From Cedecea neteri (GTDB taxonomy: Bacteria; Pseudomonadota; Gammaproteobacteria; Enterobacterales; Enterobacteriaceae), in contig NZ_CP009459.1 in NCBI RefSeq assembly GCF_000758325.1, positions 2,976,001-3,040,000 on the forward strand: 64,000 nucleotides of DNA, in the 5' to 3' direction. Position 1 is the first letter of the stretch. Each line of letters opens with the position of its first letter. A model generated the notes under the pieces. It saw only the letters and a list, made by a program, of their open reading frames with translations, did no database searches and had not been told where the DNA came from. The position numbers and the translations under genes are program-made. Below, piece after piece: positions 26,520 through 38,736 of the stretch.

Positions 26520-27248
26520 TTAAGCTTCGCTTTCCCAGGCGTGTGGGGCAAATAAGTAGCCTTTGTTGCGTACGGTTTTGATGCGGAAGGGCTCAGTCGC
26601 ATTATCCAGCAGCTTTTTACGCAGGCGGGAGATGGCCACATCCACGCTGCGATCCATGCCGTCGTAGGTTACACCGCGCAGATTTTTCAATAAGGCATCA
26701 CGGTCCATTATCTGGCCGGCGTGGGTGGCTAGCTCCCACAACAGATCGAAATCTGCAGTCGACAGCACGACGTTTTCATCCCCAAGCGTGACCTGGCGGT
26801 TCAGCGGGTCAATGCATAACGTGCCAAAACGTATAGCTTTATGTGGCTTGAGGTTGCTGGCCGTTGTGTCAGCAGTTTGTTGGGCTGAAACACGCTGACG
26901 GAGATGCAGTCGTAAACGCGCCAGCAGCACCGCAGGCGGCGTTGTTTTTAGAATGTAGTCATTTGCCCCCATTTCCAGCGACAAAATATGGTTCATGTCA
27001 CTGTCTAATGATGTCAGCAGAACAATCGGGCCGTCCCACTGTGGGCGAAGGTCGCGGCATAGCGTCATCCCGTCTTTCCCTGGCAGCATAATATCCAGCA
27101 AAACCAAATCCGGCTGTTGTTGCTGGATAACCGCTTCGGCGCGGTCACCGCGGGTTTCAACGATAACGTCAATGTCATGTTTCCCGAGATAGGCGGCTAT
27201 CAGGCCGCCAACTTCCGGGTCGTCTTCCACGTAAACTATTTTGCTCAT
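26520..27248 (-). CDS. rstA: OmpR-family response regulator RstA
   Basis: 242 residues. The receiver domain has the acidic pair VEDDPE, the phospho-acceptor in LVLLDIMLPGKDG and the conserved Lys in ANDYILKTTPP. It is joined to an OmpR winged helix (LLKNLRGVTYDGMDRSVDVAISRLRKKL). In E. coli RstAB is part of the PhoPQ-controlled network. The ydgC gene that separates rstA and folM in E. coli is missing here; only 77 bases lie between. Confidence 0.95.
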   Translation of the reverse strand: MSKIVYVEDDPEVGGLIAAYLGKHDIDVIVETRGDRAEAVIQQQQPDLVLLDIMLPGKDGMTLCRDLRPQWDGPIVLLTSLDSDMNHILSLEMGANDYILKTTPPAVLLARLRLHLRQRVSAQQTADTTASNLKPHKAIRFGTLCIDPLNRQVTLGDENVVLSTADFDLLWELATHAGQIMDRDALLKNLRGVTYDGMDRSVDVAISRLRKKLLDNATEPFRIKTVRNKGYLFAPHAWESEA

Positions 27249-27325
27249 AATCCGCCGCGTCGGCTTTTAAAATTTGAACATACAATGATGCAATAGATTA
27301 CACCATTAATGGTTGGTAAACAGTG

Positions 27326-28036
27326 TTAGCGTAGGTGCCGACCACCGTCTACGGCATGGCTTCTACCGGTGACATAGCGGCTGCCCAACAAATACTCAAC
27401 CAAACTTACAATTTCCTGTTCACCCGGGGCAATTTTCATCAACGATTTGTTAAGCGAGCGCTGACGATAGTCGGCATTGTCGTCGGTGTTAAACATGATC
27501 AGCGCCGGTGCGATGGCGTTAACTTTGACTTCCGGGGCCAGTTTAAGCGCAAAAGAGAGCGTCATATTTTCAAGCGCGGCTTTGCTGGCGGCGTAAGCGA
27601 TATGTTTGTCGCTACCGCGTTCCGCCACATAATCGGTCAGATGGATAATATCGCTGCCCGCCTGCCCGTGTCCCCGCAGCAAGCTCTCCAGCTCATGATT
27701 AAGTAAGTACGGCGCGGCAACATGAACCTGCATCATTGCTTGTAGCGTATCACCGAGCGCAGTTTCGCGGGTTTCTGGTTTCCATTCGCTGGCATTATGA
27801 ATGATGGCGCGCAGGGCGGGCGTAAGTGACTTCACCCGTTCAGAGAATGCAAGGATGCCTTCATTCGTTGAGAAGTCGGCGTAAAGGCAAGTGACACCGG
27901 CTTGTTCGAGTTTGTCGACAGCGGGATGACGAGTTCTATAGCTGATAATTACCGGCTGAGATTTAGCCAGAAAATGCTGAGCCAGTGCCAGGCCGATACG
28001 CTGGCCTGCACCGGTGATAAGAATGGGTCGGTTAAT
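27326..28036 (-). CDS. folM: Dihydromonapterin/dihydrofolate reductase FolM
   Basis: About 236 residues of a short-chain dehydrogenase. The reading frame continues upstream of the first GTG codon (27835) through a clear Rossmann motif, PILITGAGQRIGLALAQHFL. The catalytic pattern YAASKAALENM and the C-terminal MKIAPGE...GRSHAVDGGRHLR match FolM, which reduces dihydromonapterin. No ATG, GTG or TTG exists in frame between the preceding TAA and the Rossmann motif. The best start is ATT at 28034-28036, nine bases after GAGGGG, giving MNRPILITG; an upstream CTG is the alternative. It lies 45 bases after the arcD stop, so translation may be coupled. Confidence 0.85.
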   Translation of the reverse strand: MNRPILITGAGQRIGLALAQHFLAKSQPVIISYRTRHPAVDKLEQAGVTCLYADFSTNEGILAFSERVKSLTPALRAIIHNASEWKPETRETALGDTLQAMMQVHVAAPYLLNHELESLLRGHGQAGSDIIHLTDYVAERGSDKHIAYAASKAALENMTLSFALKLAPEVKVNAIAPALIMFNTDDNADYRQRSLNKSLMKIAPGEQEIVSLVEYLLGSRYVTGRSHAVDGGRHLR

Positions 28037-28081
28037 AGCTTGGTTCCCCTCATCCAGAATAGCTGCCGGGGAAAGGATTCG

Positions 28082-29464
28082 TTACCCCACCAGCATCCAC
28101 GTTGCCGGAAATGCTGCCAGCAGCATCAGGCAAATCATCGTTCTTTCCTTTAAATTTAGCGACTTTTCGTGCGTATGGGTACGGCGCGCGTAAATAAAGA
28201 CTAATAATCCAGGCGCATACAATACAACCGAAAGCAGCAGATGCATCGGGCCTGACGCATAAAGCAGCCACAAACCGTAAAGACAGGCTCCAACACCAAT
28301 CGCCTTGTGCAGAGGACGGGTAGCGATTTTTAGCAGGTATGCGCCTACCAGGAAATAAGGCACCAGAATCATTTCTGAGGCGATAGTTAGCAGCGTGTTG
28401 TAGTCTGACCCGGTCAGCCAGATCAGCACGAGGCAAGCTTGCACGCTAATATTCGTCAGCCAAAGAGAAGCTGACGGTGCGTTATTTTTATTCTGACTGG
28501 CGAACATTTTGGGAAAAGCTTTATGGGTCGCAGCCAGAAGCGGCACCTCTGCGGCCATAATCGTCCAGCTCAGATACGCGCCGCACACGGAAACAATCAA
28601 TCCGGCAGCAATAATCACTTCTCCCCAGGGGCCCATCATTTCGACCATCAGGCCTGCCATCGACGGATTGCGCATTGCGGCAAGCTCAGGACGAGCAACT
28701 ACGCCGAGCGAAAGTAGCGTGACCAGCAGGTAGACGCTGAGCGCGGCAATGACCGCCAGCAGGGTTGCTCTGCCAACGTCTTTTTTATTTCTTGCTCGCG
28801 CGGACACCACCACGGCCCCTTCCACGCCGATAAAGACCCAAAGGGTAATCAGCATGGTGTTTTTCACCTGCTCCCAGACGGGAACGCCGAGTTTAAGACC
28901 GGTAAAATCGAGAGAGAAGGTGGATAGCTTAAAGGCAACCGCGGCCAGTACCACAAACATCCCTAAAGGCAGCAGCTTTGCAAGCGTTGCGACCAGGTTG
29001 ATGCTGGCCGCCGTTTGCACGCCTCGCAGCACCAGCCAGTGTACCATCCATAACAGCACGGATGCGCCAACGATGGATTGCCAGGTATTGCCGTCGCCGA
29101 ACAGGCGCAGCTCTGGCGTGTCGGTAAAGAAGCTAAGTGCGGAGAAAACAATGACCAGGTAAGAAACGTTGGCGATCACCGCGCACAGCCAGTAACCCCA
29201 GGCCGAGAAAAAGCCGATAAGCTCCCCAAAGCCCTCACGCGCGTAAGTGAATATTCCGCCGTCTAAATCGGGACGCAGTCGGGTGAGTACCAGCATAGCC
29301 AAAGCTAACAGGAGAATACCTATGCCCGTGATCGCCCAGCCGATCAGTAATGCTGCCGGACTCGCAACGCTCGCCATATTCTGCGGCAGGCTAAATACAC
29401 CCGCGCCTAGCATGGAGCTTAATACCAGCGCAGTAAGCGCGGCGAGGCCAAGTTTCTTTTCCAT
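28082..29464 (-). CDS. arcD: Basic amino acid antiporter of the APC superfamily (ArcD/YdgI)
   Basis: 460 residues and about 12 helices. Nearly the whole protein matches E. coli YdgI (arginine/ornithine antiporter ArcD family): MEKKLGLAALTALVLSSMLG, DGGIFTYAREGFGELIGFFS and FIGVEGAVVVSARARNKKDVG. It is an inner-membrane exchanger for arginine/ornithine or related amino acids. It heads a unit with folM immediately downstream. Confidence 0.93.
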   Translation of the reverse strand: MEKKLGLAALTALVLSSMLGAGVFSLPQNMASVASPAALLIGWAITGIGILLLALAMLVLTRLRPDLDGGIFTYAREGFGELIGFFSAWGYWLCAVIANVSYLVIVFSALSFFTDTPELRLFGDGNTWQSIVGASVLLWMVHWLVLRGVQTAASINLVATLAKLLPLGMFVVLAAVAFKLSTFSLDFTGLKLGVPVWEQVKNTMLITLWVFIGVEGAVVVSARARNKKDVGRATLLAVIAALSVYLLVTLLSLGVVARPELAAMRNPSMAGLMVEMMGPWGEVIIAAGLIVSVCGAYLSWTIMAAEVPLLAATHKAFPKMFASQNKNNAPSASLWLTNISVQACLVLIWLTGSDYNTLLTIASEMILVPYFLVGAYLLKIATRPLHKAIGVGACLYGLWLLYASGPMHLLLSVVLYAPGLLVFIYARRTHTHEKSLNLKERTMICLMLLAAFPATWMLVG

Positions 29465-29607
29465 AGGTATCCCGTTGAGGTCTGAAGTGAACCAGCATAA
29501 TTATTTTGCTTTTACGCATATAAATGGAGGATCACGCTAAGGCGCGGGATTTTACGGAGTGTGTGAACTGCTTGCAATGAGCGTGGTGCGATAAAATGAT
29601 TTGAATG

Positions 29608-29635
29608 CAAAAAAAAGGGCAGCGGAAGCTGCCCT
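29608..29635 (-). terminator. Terminator downstream of ydgH
   Basis: An 8-bp perfect stem (AGGGCAGC / GCTGCCCT) followed by eight T on the minus strand, 17 bases past the ydgH stop. Confidence 0.9.
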
Positions 29636-29652
29636 GTGATTGATGGTGTATC

Positions 29653-30597
29653 TTATTTAAACAGGTCGGCGCTTACGGTTAAGTTGTTACCACGTTCCTG
29701 CCACTGGCGAGTGATGTGGTAGAACTTAGCCCCTTTCTCGGCCGCACGCTTCGCCACCTGGTAGGAGACGTCTGTCATGCTGCTGAAGTTACCGGTGAAC
29801 TTAATGCTGTCAAACGGCACCATCTGTGCAGCAGTGATCTTATTCACTTCCTGTACTTTTGTGCCGTCCGGTAACGTTACGGTATAGCGCGTGCCCTGAG
29901 AGGACTGGGTCTCAAAGAAACGGCCAACGTCAGAAGATGGGGTTTCAGAAGAAGCAACGCCTGGAATTTCCACATTTTTAGCGGCAGCGCCGCCCGCGGC
30001 CAGTGCAGCTTTACCTGCTTCGGAGTTTGCTGGCAGCAGATCCGGGCTTTGAACAACGCGTTTTTTAGCGTCAGCTTTATAGATAAACGCCGTTACGCGT
30101 TGGTTGCCGCCCTGGTTGGTATCGACCTGGCGCACAATAAAGAAGGAGGCAGCCCCTTTTTCGCGTGCAGCTTTGGTAATGGCATCGTTAACGTCCGGCT
30201 GGGTACGGAAGAAACCCTGAACGGTGACGGTATCAAAGGGTTCAAGTCGATAAGCCTGGTCTTTCGGCAGCTCCGTCACGCCATTGATCACGCGGTTCTT
30301 AGGCGCATCGGCTTTAGGTGCATCATTCTTATAAACATCAGCCACGACGCGGGAGTTGCCGCTTTCGCCCATTGCGCTGGTGTCCAGCACGTAGAAAGAG
30401 GCGGCCCCGATAGCGTCCGCGCGGCGAGAAACGGCGGCAACAGCATCGCCGATAGCATTAAAGCGGCCTGTGATAGTGATTCGATCGTACGGCTTAAGTG
30501 CGGCCGCCTGCTCTGGTGTCAGTTCGGTCGCCGCCTGAGCGGACAGCGAGGTGACGGAAATAAGAGCTGACGCCAGAAGGGTGTTCTTGAGATTCAT
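29653..30597 (-). CDS. ydgH: DUF1471-repeat periplasmic protein YdgH
   Basis: 314 residues, the E. coli length. The Sec signal peptide MNLKNTLLASALISVTSLSAQA is followed by three DUF1471 (YhcN/BhsA/McbA-like) units. They are centred on ITGRFNAIGDAVAAVSRRAD, VQGFFRTQPDVNDAITKAAR and FTGNFSSMTDVSYQVAKRAA. Each contains the usual A..KGA.F(Y/F) strand. The role is unclear; single-domain relatives respond to stress and biofilm conditions. It has its own terminator. Confidence 0.93.
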   Translation of the reverse strand: MNLKNTLLASALISVTSLSAQAATELTPEQAAALKPYDRITITGRFNAIGDAVAAVSRRADAIGAASFYVLDTSAMGESGNSRVVADVYKNDAPKADAPKNRVINGVTELPKDQAYRLEPFDTVTVQGFFRTQPDVNDAITKAAREKGAASFFIVRQVDTNQGGNQRVTAFIYKADAKKRVVQSPDLLPANSEAGKAALAAGGAAAKNVEIPGVASSETPSSDVGRFFETQSSQGTRYTVTLPDGTKVQEVNKITAAQMVPFDSIKFTGNFSSMTDVSYQVAKRAAEKGAKFYHITRQWQERGNNLTVSADLFK

Positions 30598-32671
<2,074 letters not shown>

Positions 32672-32678
32672 GGGGTAA

Positions 32679-34070
<1,392 letters not shown>

Positions 34071-34073
34071 GCG

Positions 34074-34997
34074 TCAGCTATCCTGTGAAAGCCGTCCTAA
34101 TGGGCGGCTTTTTTTTGCCTGCCCCGAGCAAAGCGCTATCCCGGACGCTATCAACAATGCACTTATCAAATGAAAAGCATGTAGCGGGACATTCAAAAAG
34201 AGGATGCTGAACGCGCCGCCGCTAAGTGGGATCAGGTGCGAGTAAATTTCTCCGCGAGTCGCGCCAATCGCTAAAATCCCTTTGTTCCAAAGCAGATAAG
34301 CCAGCCATGAAGGGAAGATAACGAGGTAAGCCAATCCGGCTAAAAAACCAGTGTTCAGATACTGGCCTTTAAATGGCTGCGGCTGGGGCATAAACGTAAA
34401 AACAAGCAGCGGAATCAGTACCAGCGCACCAATCACGGCGCTGACGGCAACAAAGGCATTGCCGCCGATGGTTTTGGGCTTGAGCCGTAAAAATGCACAA
34501 TACAGCGCCCAGCTTACCGCCGAGCCCATCGTCCAGGCATCCCCCTTGTTCAGATTTTTTAGTGTGTCGATATGCAGCAAATCACCCTGCATCACCAGAT
34601 AGAGCACCCCTACTGAGCTGAGCAGAACGCCCAAAATGTTACGCCGTGAGATGGTCTCTTTGAACACCAGTTTATTAATGAGTAATACCAGCGCTGGCGT
34701 AGTCGAGAGGTAAATGGCAGCGTTGAGCGAGGAGGTGTATTGCAGTCCTATATACAACGTCACCGGGAACAGCACCTGGCCACAAAGCGCCAGAAAAAAA
34801 ACTGTACCCCTGGCTTTCAACATTTCCGGCCACTGTTTAATCACTTGCTTCCGGTAAAGCGCCATTAACAGCAGCGCGGTCAGCAACCAGCGTGCTTCAG
34901 AGAGAACAATCGGATCGGCTTGAGCCACCAGCACATGCCCGACAACATAGTTACCGCCCCAGAACAGGGCGGCGAGGCTGAGTAATAAATACGGCAT
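34074..34997 (-). CDS. EamA/DMT-superfamily transporter
   Basis: 307 residues with ten hydrophobic segments in two EamA repeats (AALFWGGNYVVGHVLV... and GDAWTMGSAVSWALYCAFLRLKP). It is a probable exporter of amino acids or other metabolites; the substrate cannot be predicted. The last codons, AKKSRPLGRLSQDS, are read from the complement of the pntB terminator hairpin. It is divergent from a LysR regulator that probably controls it. Confidence 0.82.
   Translation of the reverse strand: MPYLLLSLAALFWGGNYVVGHVLVAQADPIVLSEARWLLTALLLMALYRKQVIKQWPEMLKARGTVFFLALCGQVLFPVTLYIGLQYTSSLNAAIYLSTTPALVLLINKLVFKETISRRNILGVLLSSVGVLYLVMQGDLLHIDTLKNLNKGDAWTMGSAVSWALYCAFLRLKPKTIGGNAFVAVSAVIGALVLIPLLVFTFMPQPQPFKGQYLNTGFLAGLAYLVIFPSWLAYLLWNKGILAIGATRGEIYSHLIPLSGGAFSILFLNVPLHAFHLISALLIASGIALCSGQAKKSRPLGRLSQDS
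34088..34116 (+). terminator. pntAB terminator, inside the 3' end of the EamA gene
   Basis: A 10-bp stem (AAAGCCGTCC / GGGCGGCTTT, one G-T pair) with a TAAT loop and then a T-run, 18 bases after the pntB stop. Confidence 0.85.
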
Positions 34998-35036
34998 AGA
35001 TTAATTTCCATCGTAGGCTATTAGCTGGATGCTAAA

Positions 35037-35052
35037 TATCGTTTTTATCTAT
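35037..35052. promoter_or_regulatory. 16-bp direct repeat, copy 1 (EamA/LysR control region)
   Basis: TATCGTTTTTATCTAT, 40 bases upstream of the EamA start and repeated exactly at 35205-35220. With the following ATTTCGATA it makes a TATCG...CGATA dyad, as LysR-type boxes often do. Confidence 0.55.
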
Positions 35053-35204
35053 AATTTCGATAAAGCATCCGCCGAGCACGATACATCAAAGTAGATGCAA
35101 ACGGCTTGATGATTGATTTTACGGACGAATTGCGTTTTCTTGTCGACACAAAAAGGATAAGTGCGAGCGAAATGCAAAGCTAATTCATCTTTTTAATTTC
35201 AAGG

Positions 35205-35220
35205 TATCGTTTTTATCTAT
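35205..35220. promoter_or_regulatory. 16-bp direct repeat, copy 2 (over the LysR start)
   Basis: An exact second copy of TATCGTTTTTATCTAT. It ends inside the ATG of the LysR gene, so a bound regulator would cover its own start region. Confidence 0.55.
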
Positions 35221-36133
35221 GGATTTTACTCTTCGGCAACTGAAGTTTTTCATTGCTTTAGCACAGACGAAACAGATTTCCAAAGCGGCGACGCGCTGCC
35301 ATATTTCGCAGTCCTCAATGACCGTCGCCATGCGCAATCTGGAAGAAGTGCTGAACAGCCAGCTCTTTCTGCGTCACGCTAAGGGCGTGCAGCTTACGCC
35401 GTCCGGTGAGCGCTTTTTGCTTCATGCGCGCAAAATTATCAGCGACAGTCAGCATGCTATCGAGGATCTGCAGTACCAGCCCGAGCTGGCTGCGGGAGAG
35501 ATAACGATTGGCATCGCCAGGACGATTTCGGCCTATTTACTGCCGGCAATTATCAGTGAAGTCGAACAGCACTTTCCCCTGATGGTGATCCGTTTTGTTG
35601 AAAACGAGCCAGCCAGGCTTATTGAACAACTCCGGCACGGAACGCTGGCGTTTTCCCTGGTGCTTACGTCGAACATTAGCCACGACGCGGGACTTAACGT
35701 TGAGACATTTATTCGCTCGCAGCGCCGTCTTTGGGTTGCTCAGGGCCATCCGCTGCTCAGCCAGTCGGGTGTGAAACTGGCCGATATTGCAGGCGCACCG
35801 TTTATTATGCTGGATACGGATAAATACCCGGACGTCATTTGCCAGCACTGGCAGGCGAAAGGAGGGCGACCAAATATCGTTTTTACCACCACGTCCTTTG
35901 AAACAGTGCGCAGCCTGGTGGCCAAGGGAAGGGGCGTCACTATTTTATCAGATCTGGTCTATCGGCCCTGGTCTCATGAGGGGTTACGGGTGATGCGAAA
36001 AACGATAGAGGATAGTTCAACCTACATGGATGTAGGCGCTGTCACCCTGAAGGAAAACACGCTGGTGGAAAGCGAGAGAATGGTGCTCGATTACCTGCGG
36101 GGCCTCATCATTCGCCTCGATGACAATGCCTGA
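35219..36133 (+). CDS. LysR-family transcriptional regulator
   Basis: 304 residues. The winged HTH at the N-terminus reads QLKFFIALAQTKQISKAATRCHISQSSMTVAMRNLEEVLNSQLFLR, and a LysR substrate-binding domain follows from about residue 90 (ITIGIARTISAYLLPAIISEV). It is divergent from the EamA exporter, so that gene is the likely target. The start ATG lies after AAGGTATCG. The effector is unknown. Confidence 0.85.
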   Translation: MDFTLRQLKFFIALAQTKQISKAATRCHISQSSMTVAMRNLEEVLNSQLFLRHAKGVQLTPSGERFLLHARKIISDSQHAIEDLQYQPELAAGEITIGIARTISAYLLPAIISEVEQHFPLMVIRFVENEPARLIEQLRHGTLAFSLVLTSNISHDAGLNVETFIRSQRRLWVAQGHPLLSQSGVKLADIAGAPFIMLDTDKYPDVICQHWQAKGGRPNIVFTTTSFETVRSLVAKGRGVTILSDLVYRPWSHEGLRVMRKTIEDSSTYMDVGAVTLKENTLVESERMVLDYLRGLIIRLDDNA

Positions 36134-36144
36134 GCCACAAATGA

Positions 36145-36171
36145 AAACCCCGCTGGTAATCAGCGGGGTTT
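36145..36171. terminator. Bidirectional terminator, LysR gene / uspE
   Basis: An 11-bp perfect stem (AAACCCCGCTG / CAGCGGGGTTT) with a GTAAT loop, between the stops of two convergent genes. Confidence 0.85.
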
Positions 36172-36191
36172 ATGTTTAAGAGGGGGCGATA

Positions 36192-37142
36192 TCAGTCATC
36201 TTCGGGGTCATCCATCTCAACCGGCGTTTGGTAATCGTCCGGTTTTATTACCAGTAAATCACAGCGCAAATGGTCGATAACCTGTTCTGCGGTGTTGCCC
36301 AAAAACGCTGCGGAAAGCCCCGTTCGCCCGACGGTGCCGAGCACCACAATCCCGGCCTGAAGATGTTCGGCCAGGTCAGGGATAACCTCTTCCGGCAGCC
36401 CTTTCTCAACGTGCGTCATCTTTTCATCAATGCCGTATTTCTGGCGCAGAGCCTTCATGGCCACAAGATGCTGGCCGCGAATGGCGTCGTTATACACGCT
36501 TGGGTCAAAATCAGGCAACTCAATGGCAATATTGATTGGCGTAACCGGATAGGCTCCGATCAGATGAACTTCGGTGTGGTTGACATCATCCGCCAGTTTC
36601 AGCGTTTCTCTCACCAGCTTTTCATTCAGCGCGTTGTGGTAAAGCTCTTCGCTGGCAAGGTTCACCGCCACCAGCGCCTTACCGCCTTCCGGCCACGGCT
36701 GGTCTTTGACCATCCACACCGGGCAGGGGCATTTACGCAGCAGATGCCAGTCGGTGGGCGTGAAGATCACGGCTTCCAGCTTGTCATGCTGGTGCGCCAT
36801 TTTCAGCAGCAGGTCGTGTCCGCCAGCGATCACTTCCTGGATGATGGCTTCGAATGGGCGGTTATGCCACACCACCTTAATATCAATAGGAATACCGGCT
36901 TCGATATAGTACTGCGCCTGTTGCTTAATCCAGGCCGTTCGCTGGCTGATAACCCCTTTGCGCATCGCGGTGCGTTCATCGGGAGACAGAAGCGTGGTCA
37001 TTTCGTAGGAAAAATCATAGATAGGCAGGAAGGCTTTGATCCTGCCGCCAATCCGTTGATGCAAATAAACAGCACGCCGCAGGGCAGGTTGATCGTCCTG
37101 GTTAGGGTCAATCGCGACTAGCATGTTTTGGTAGTTTGCCAT
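36192..37142 (-). CDS. uspE: Tandem universal stress protein UspE
   Basis: 316 residues, the E. coli UspE length, with two Usp domains. The first starts [21 protein letters not shown]. The second ends with [28 protein letters not shown], the GxxGxxx(G)S-type nucleotide loop region. It is a cytoplasmic stress protein linked to motility, adhesion and stationary-phase survival. It is upstream-adjacent to fnr on the chromosome as in E. coli. Confidence 0.95.
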   Translation of the reverse strand: MANYQNMLVAIDPNQDDQPALRRAVYLHQRIGGRIKAFLPIYDFSYEMTTLLSPDERTAMRKGVISQRTAWIKQQAQYYIEAGIPIDIKVVWHNRPFEAIIQEVIAGGHDLLLKMAHQHDKLEAVIFTPTDWHLLRKCPCPVWMVKDQPWPEGGKALVAVNLASEELYHNALNEKLVRETLKLADDVNHTEVHLIGAYPVTPINIAIELPDFDPSVYNDAIRGQHLVAMKALRQKYGIDEKMTHVEKGLPEEVIPDLAEHLQAGIVVLGTVGRTGLSAAFLGNTAEQVIDHLRCDLLVIKPDDYQTPVEMDDPEDD

Positions 37143-37275
37143 ACAGGTCTCCTTACAACTGCTTAACCACAGTCTGTGAAGTAAGATTAACCCATAAGAA
37201 AGGAATGAAACAGGTGGAGAGCCCTTGCCGGATCAATAAAAGGGATAAAAGCCGACCCGGCAAAGGTAGTGGTAA

Positions 37276-38028
37276 TCAGGCGACGTTGCGTGACTGGCCC
37301 GCGAGGTCGGATAACAGATCGATATTCTCGATGGTGATGTATTTGCCTTTCACCGCCAGCATACCGTTTTTCTGGAAGCGCCCCAGCAGGCGGCTGATGG
37401 TTTCTACCGTCAGGCCCAGGTAGTTACCGATATCGCCGCGGGTCATGGTCAGGCGGAACTCACGCGGTGAGAAGCCGCGCTGTGCAAAGCGGCGAGAAAG
37501 ATTGTAGATAAACGCCGCCAGGCGCTCTTCGGCATTCTTTTTCGACAACAGTAAAATCATGTCCTGATCGCCTTTAATTTCGCCGCTCATCAGGCGCATC
37601 ATCTGCTGGCGCAGGCTCGGCATTTTACCGGACAGATCGTCGAGCGTTTCAAACGGGATTTCACAAACCATCGAGGTTTCGAGTGCCTGAGCAAAGCTAG
37701 GGTGATGGCCAGTGCCGATGGCGTCGAAGCCGACCAGGTCACCTGCGAGGTGGAAACCGGTGATTTGCTCATCGCCTTGCTCGGTAATGGTATAGCTTTT
37801 GATGGTGCCAGAGCGAATAGCGTACAGCGATTTCAGTTCATCACCTGCTTTAAACAGGGTTTGACCCTTTTGAATCGGCTTTTTACGCTCGATGATATTA
37901 TCAAGCTGATCGAGTTCATGCTCATTAAGCGTGAAGGGGATGCATAATTGACTGATGCTGCAATCCTGGCAATGGATAGCACAACCGCCAGACTGAATTC
38001 GTCGAATAATACGCTTTTCAGGGATCAT
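37276..38028 (-). CDS. fnr: Anaerobic regulator FNR
   Basis: 250 residues, identical in length to E. coli Fnr. The 4Fe-4S ligands are present as Cys20, Cys23 and Cys29 ([14 protein letters not shown]), with Cys122 in [10 protein letters not shown]. The recognition helix [12 protein letters not shown] carries the E-xx-SR that reads TTGAT. The ATG giving [15 protein letters not shown] was chosen; 14 open codons upstream overlap the FNR box. It activates or represses many genes when oxygen is absent. Confidence 0.98.
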   Translation of the reverse strand: MIPEKRIIRRIQSGGCAIHCQDCSISQLCIPFTLNEHELDQLDNIIERKKPIQKGQTLFKAGDELKSLYAIRSGTIKSYTITEQGDEQITGFHLAGDLVGFDAIGTGHHPSFAQALETSMVCEIPFETLDDLSGKMPSLRQQMMRLMSGEIKGDQDMILLLSKKNAEERLAAFIYNLSRRFAQRGFSPREFRLTMTRGDIGNYLGLTVETISRLLGRFQKNGMLAVKGKYITIENIDLLSDLAGQSRNVA

Positions 38029-38047
38029 AGATATGCTCGGACCGTAA

Positions 38048-38061
38048 TTGATATTGGTCAA
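38048..38061. promoter_or_regulatory. FNR box upstream of fnr
   Basis: TTGATATTGGTCAA matches the TTGAT-N4-ATCAA consensus with one change, 20 bases before the fnr start. E. coli fnr is negatively autoregulated from such a site. Confidence 0.85.
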
Positions 38062-38220
38062 TTTTAACATCTTTTTCGCGATCAGGTAAGTCTGGCAGAA
38101 CGTTATTCGGACAATAATAAAGGTAGGAGGTTAAAAAAGGGTCTTCATCTTGTTGAATTCCCTAAAACATTAAAATGCAGCTACTCAATTTTGGAATAAA
38201 TAGCCGCACTTTTGGCACCA

Positions 38221-38736
38221 TTACAGTAATAAATAACCTTCATGGCGCAGCAGCCACTCTTTCCGCGCCACGCCGCCTGCGTAACCGGTCATTGTCCCGT
38301 TCCGGCCAATGACGCGATGGCACGGCACCACAATGCTCACCGGGTTTGAGCCGTTCGCGGCGCCGACCGCGCGCGCAGCGCCTGCGCGGCCTAGCTGCTC
38401 TGCCAGTTCGCCATAATGCATCACTCGTCCGCAGGGAATATCGCGCAGGGCCTGCCAAACCTGGCGCTGGAAATCCGTGCCTGCCGTTGCCGTGGGCAGA
38501 TTATCAATCACCGCCAGATCGCCAGCAAAATAGTCACGCAGCTTGCTGCCGAGGTTCCCAGGGTTACGGCTGCTAACGCGTTGAAACCCTTGTTTCCCAT
38601 AGTGAATGTTCAGCAGCTGTTCCATGCGGTCGCCGTGCTCTTCCCATTCCACGGCCCGAAGCCTGAACTGTTCGTCGCACAGGATCCACAGCGGCCCAAG
38701 CGGAGTGTCAATCTTATCTTCCAGTATTGTCAGCAC
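38221..38736 (-). CDS. ogt: Methylated-DNA--protein-cysteine methyltransferase Ogt
   Basis: 171 residues, equal to E. coli Ogt. The suicide cysteine sits in [10 protein letters not shown]. The preceding VGAANGSNP and the helix-turn-helix [25 protein letters not shown] are diagnostic. It repairs O6-alkylguanine and O4-alkylthymine. It is next to fnr as in E. coli. Confidence 0.96.
   Translation of the reverse strand: MLTILEDKIDTPLGPLWILCDEQFRLRAVEWEEHGDRMEQLLNIHYGKQGFQRVSSRNPGNLGSKLRDYFAGDLAVIDNLPTATAGTDFQRQVWQALRDIPCGRVMHYGELAEQLGRAGAARAVGAANGSNPVSIVVPCHRVIGRNGTMTGYAGGVARKEWLLRHEGYLLL

Noticed and set aside
27326-27835. folM as a truncated 170-residue pseudogene
   Set aside because: The frame continues upstream through an intact Rossmann motif. 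The apparent truncation comes only from the lack of a standard start codon.
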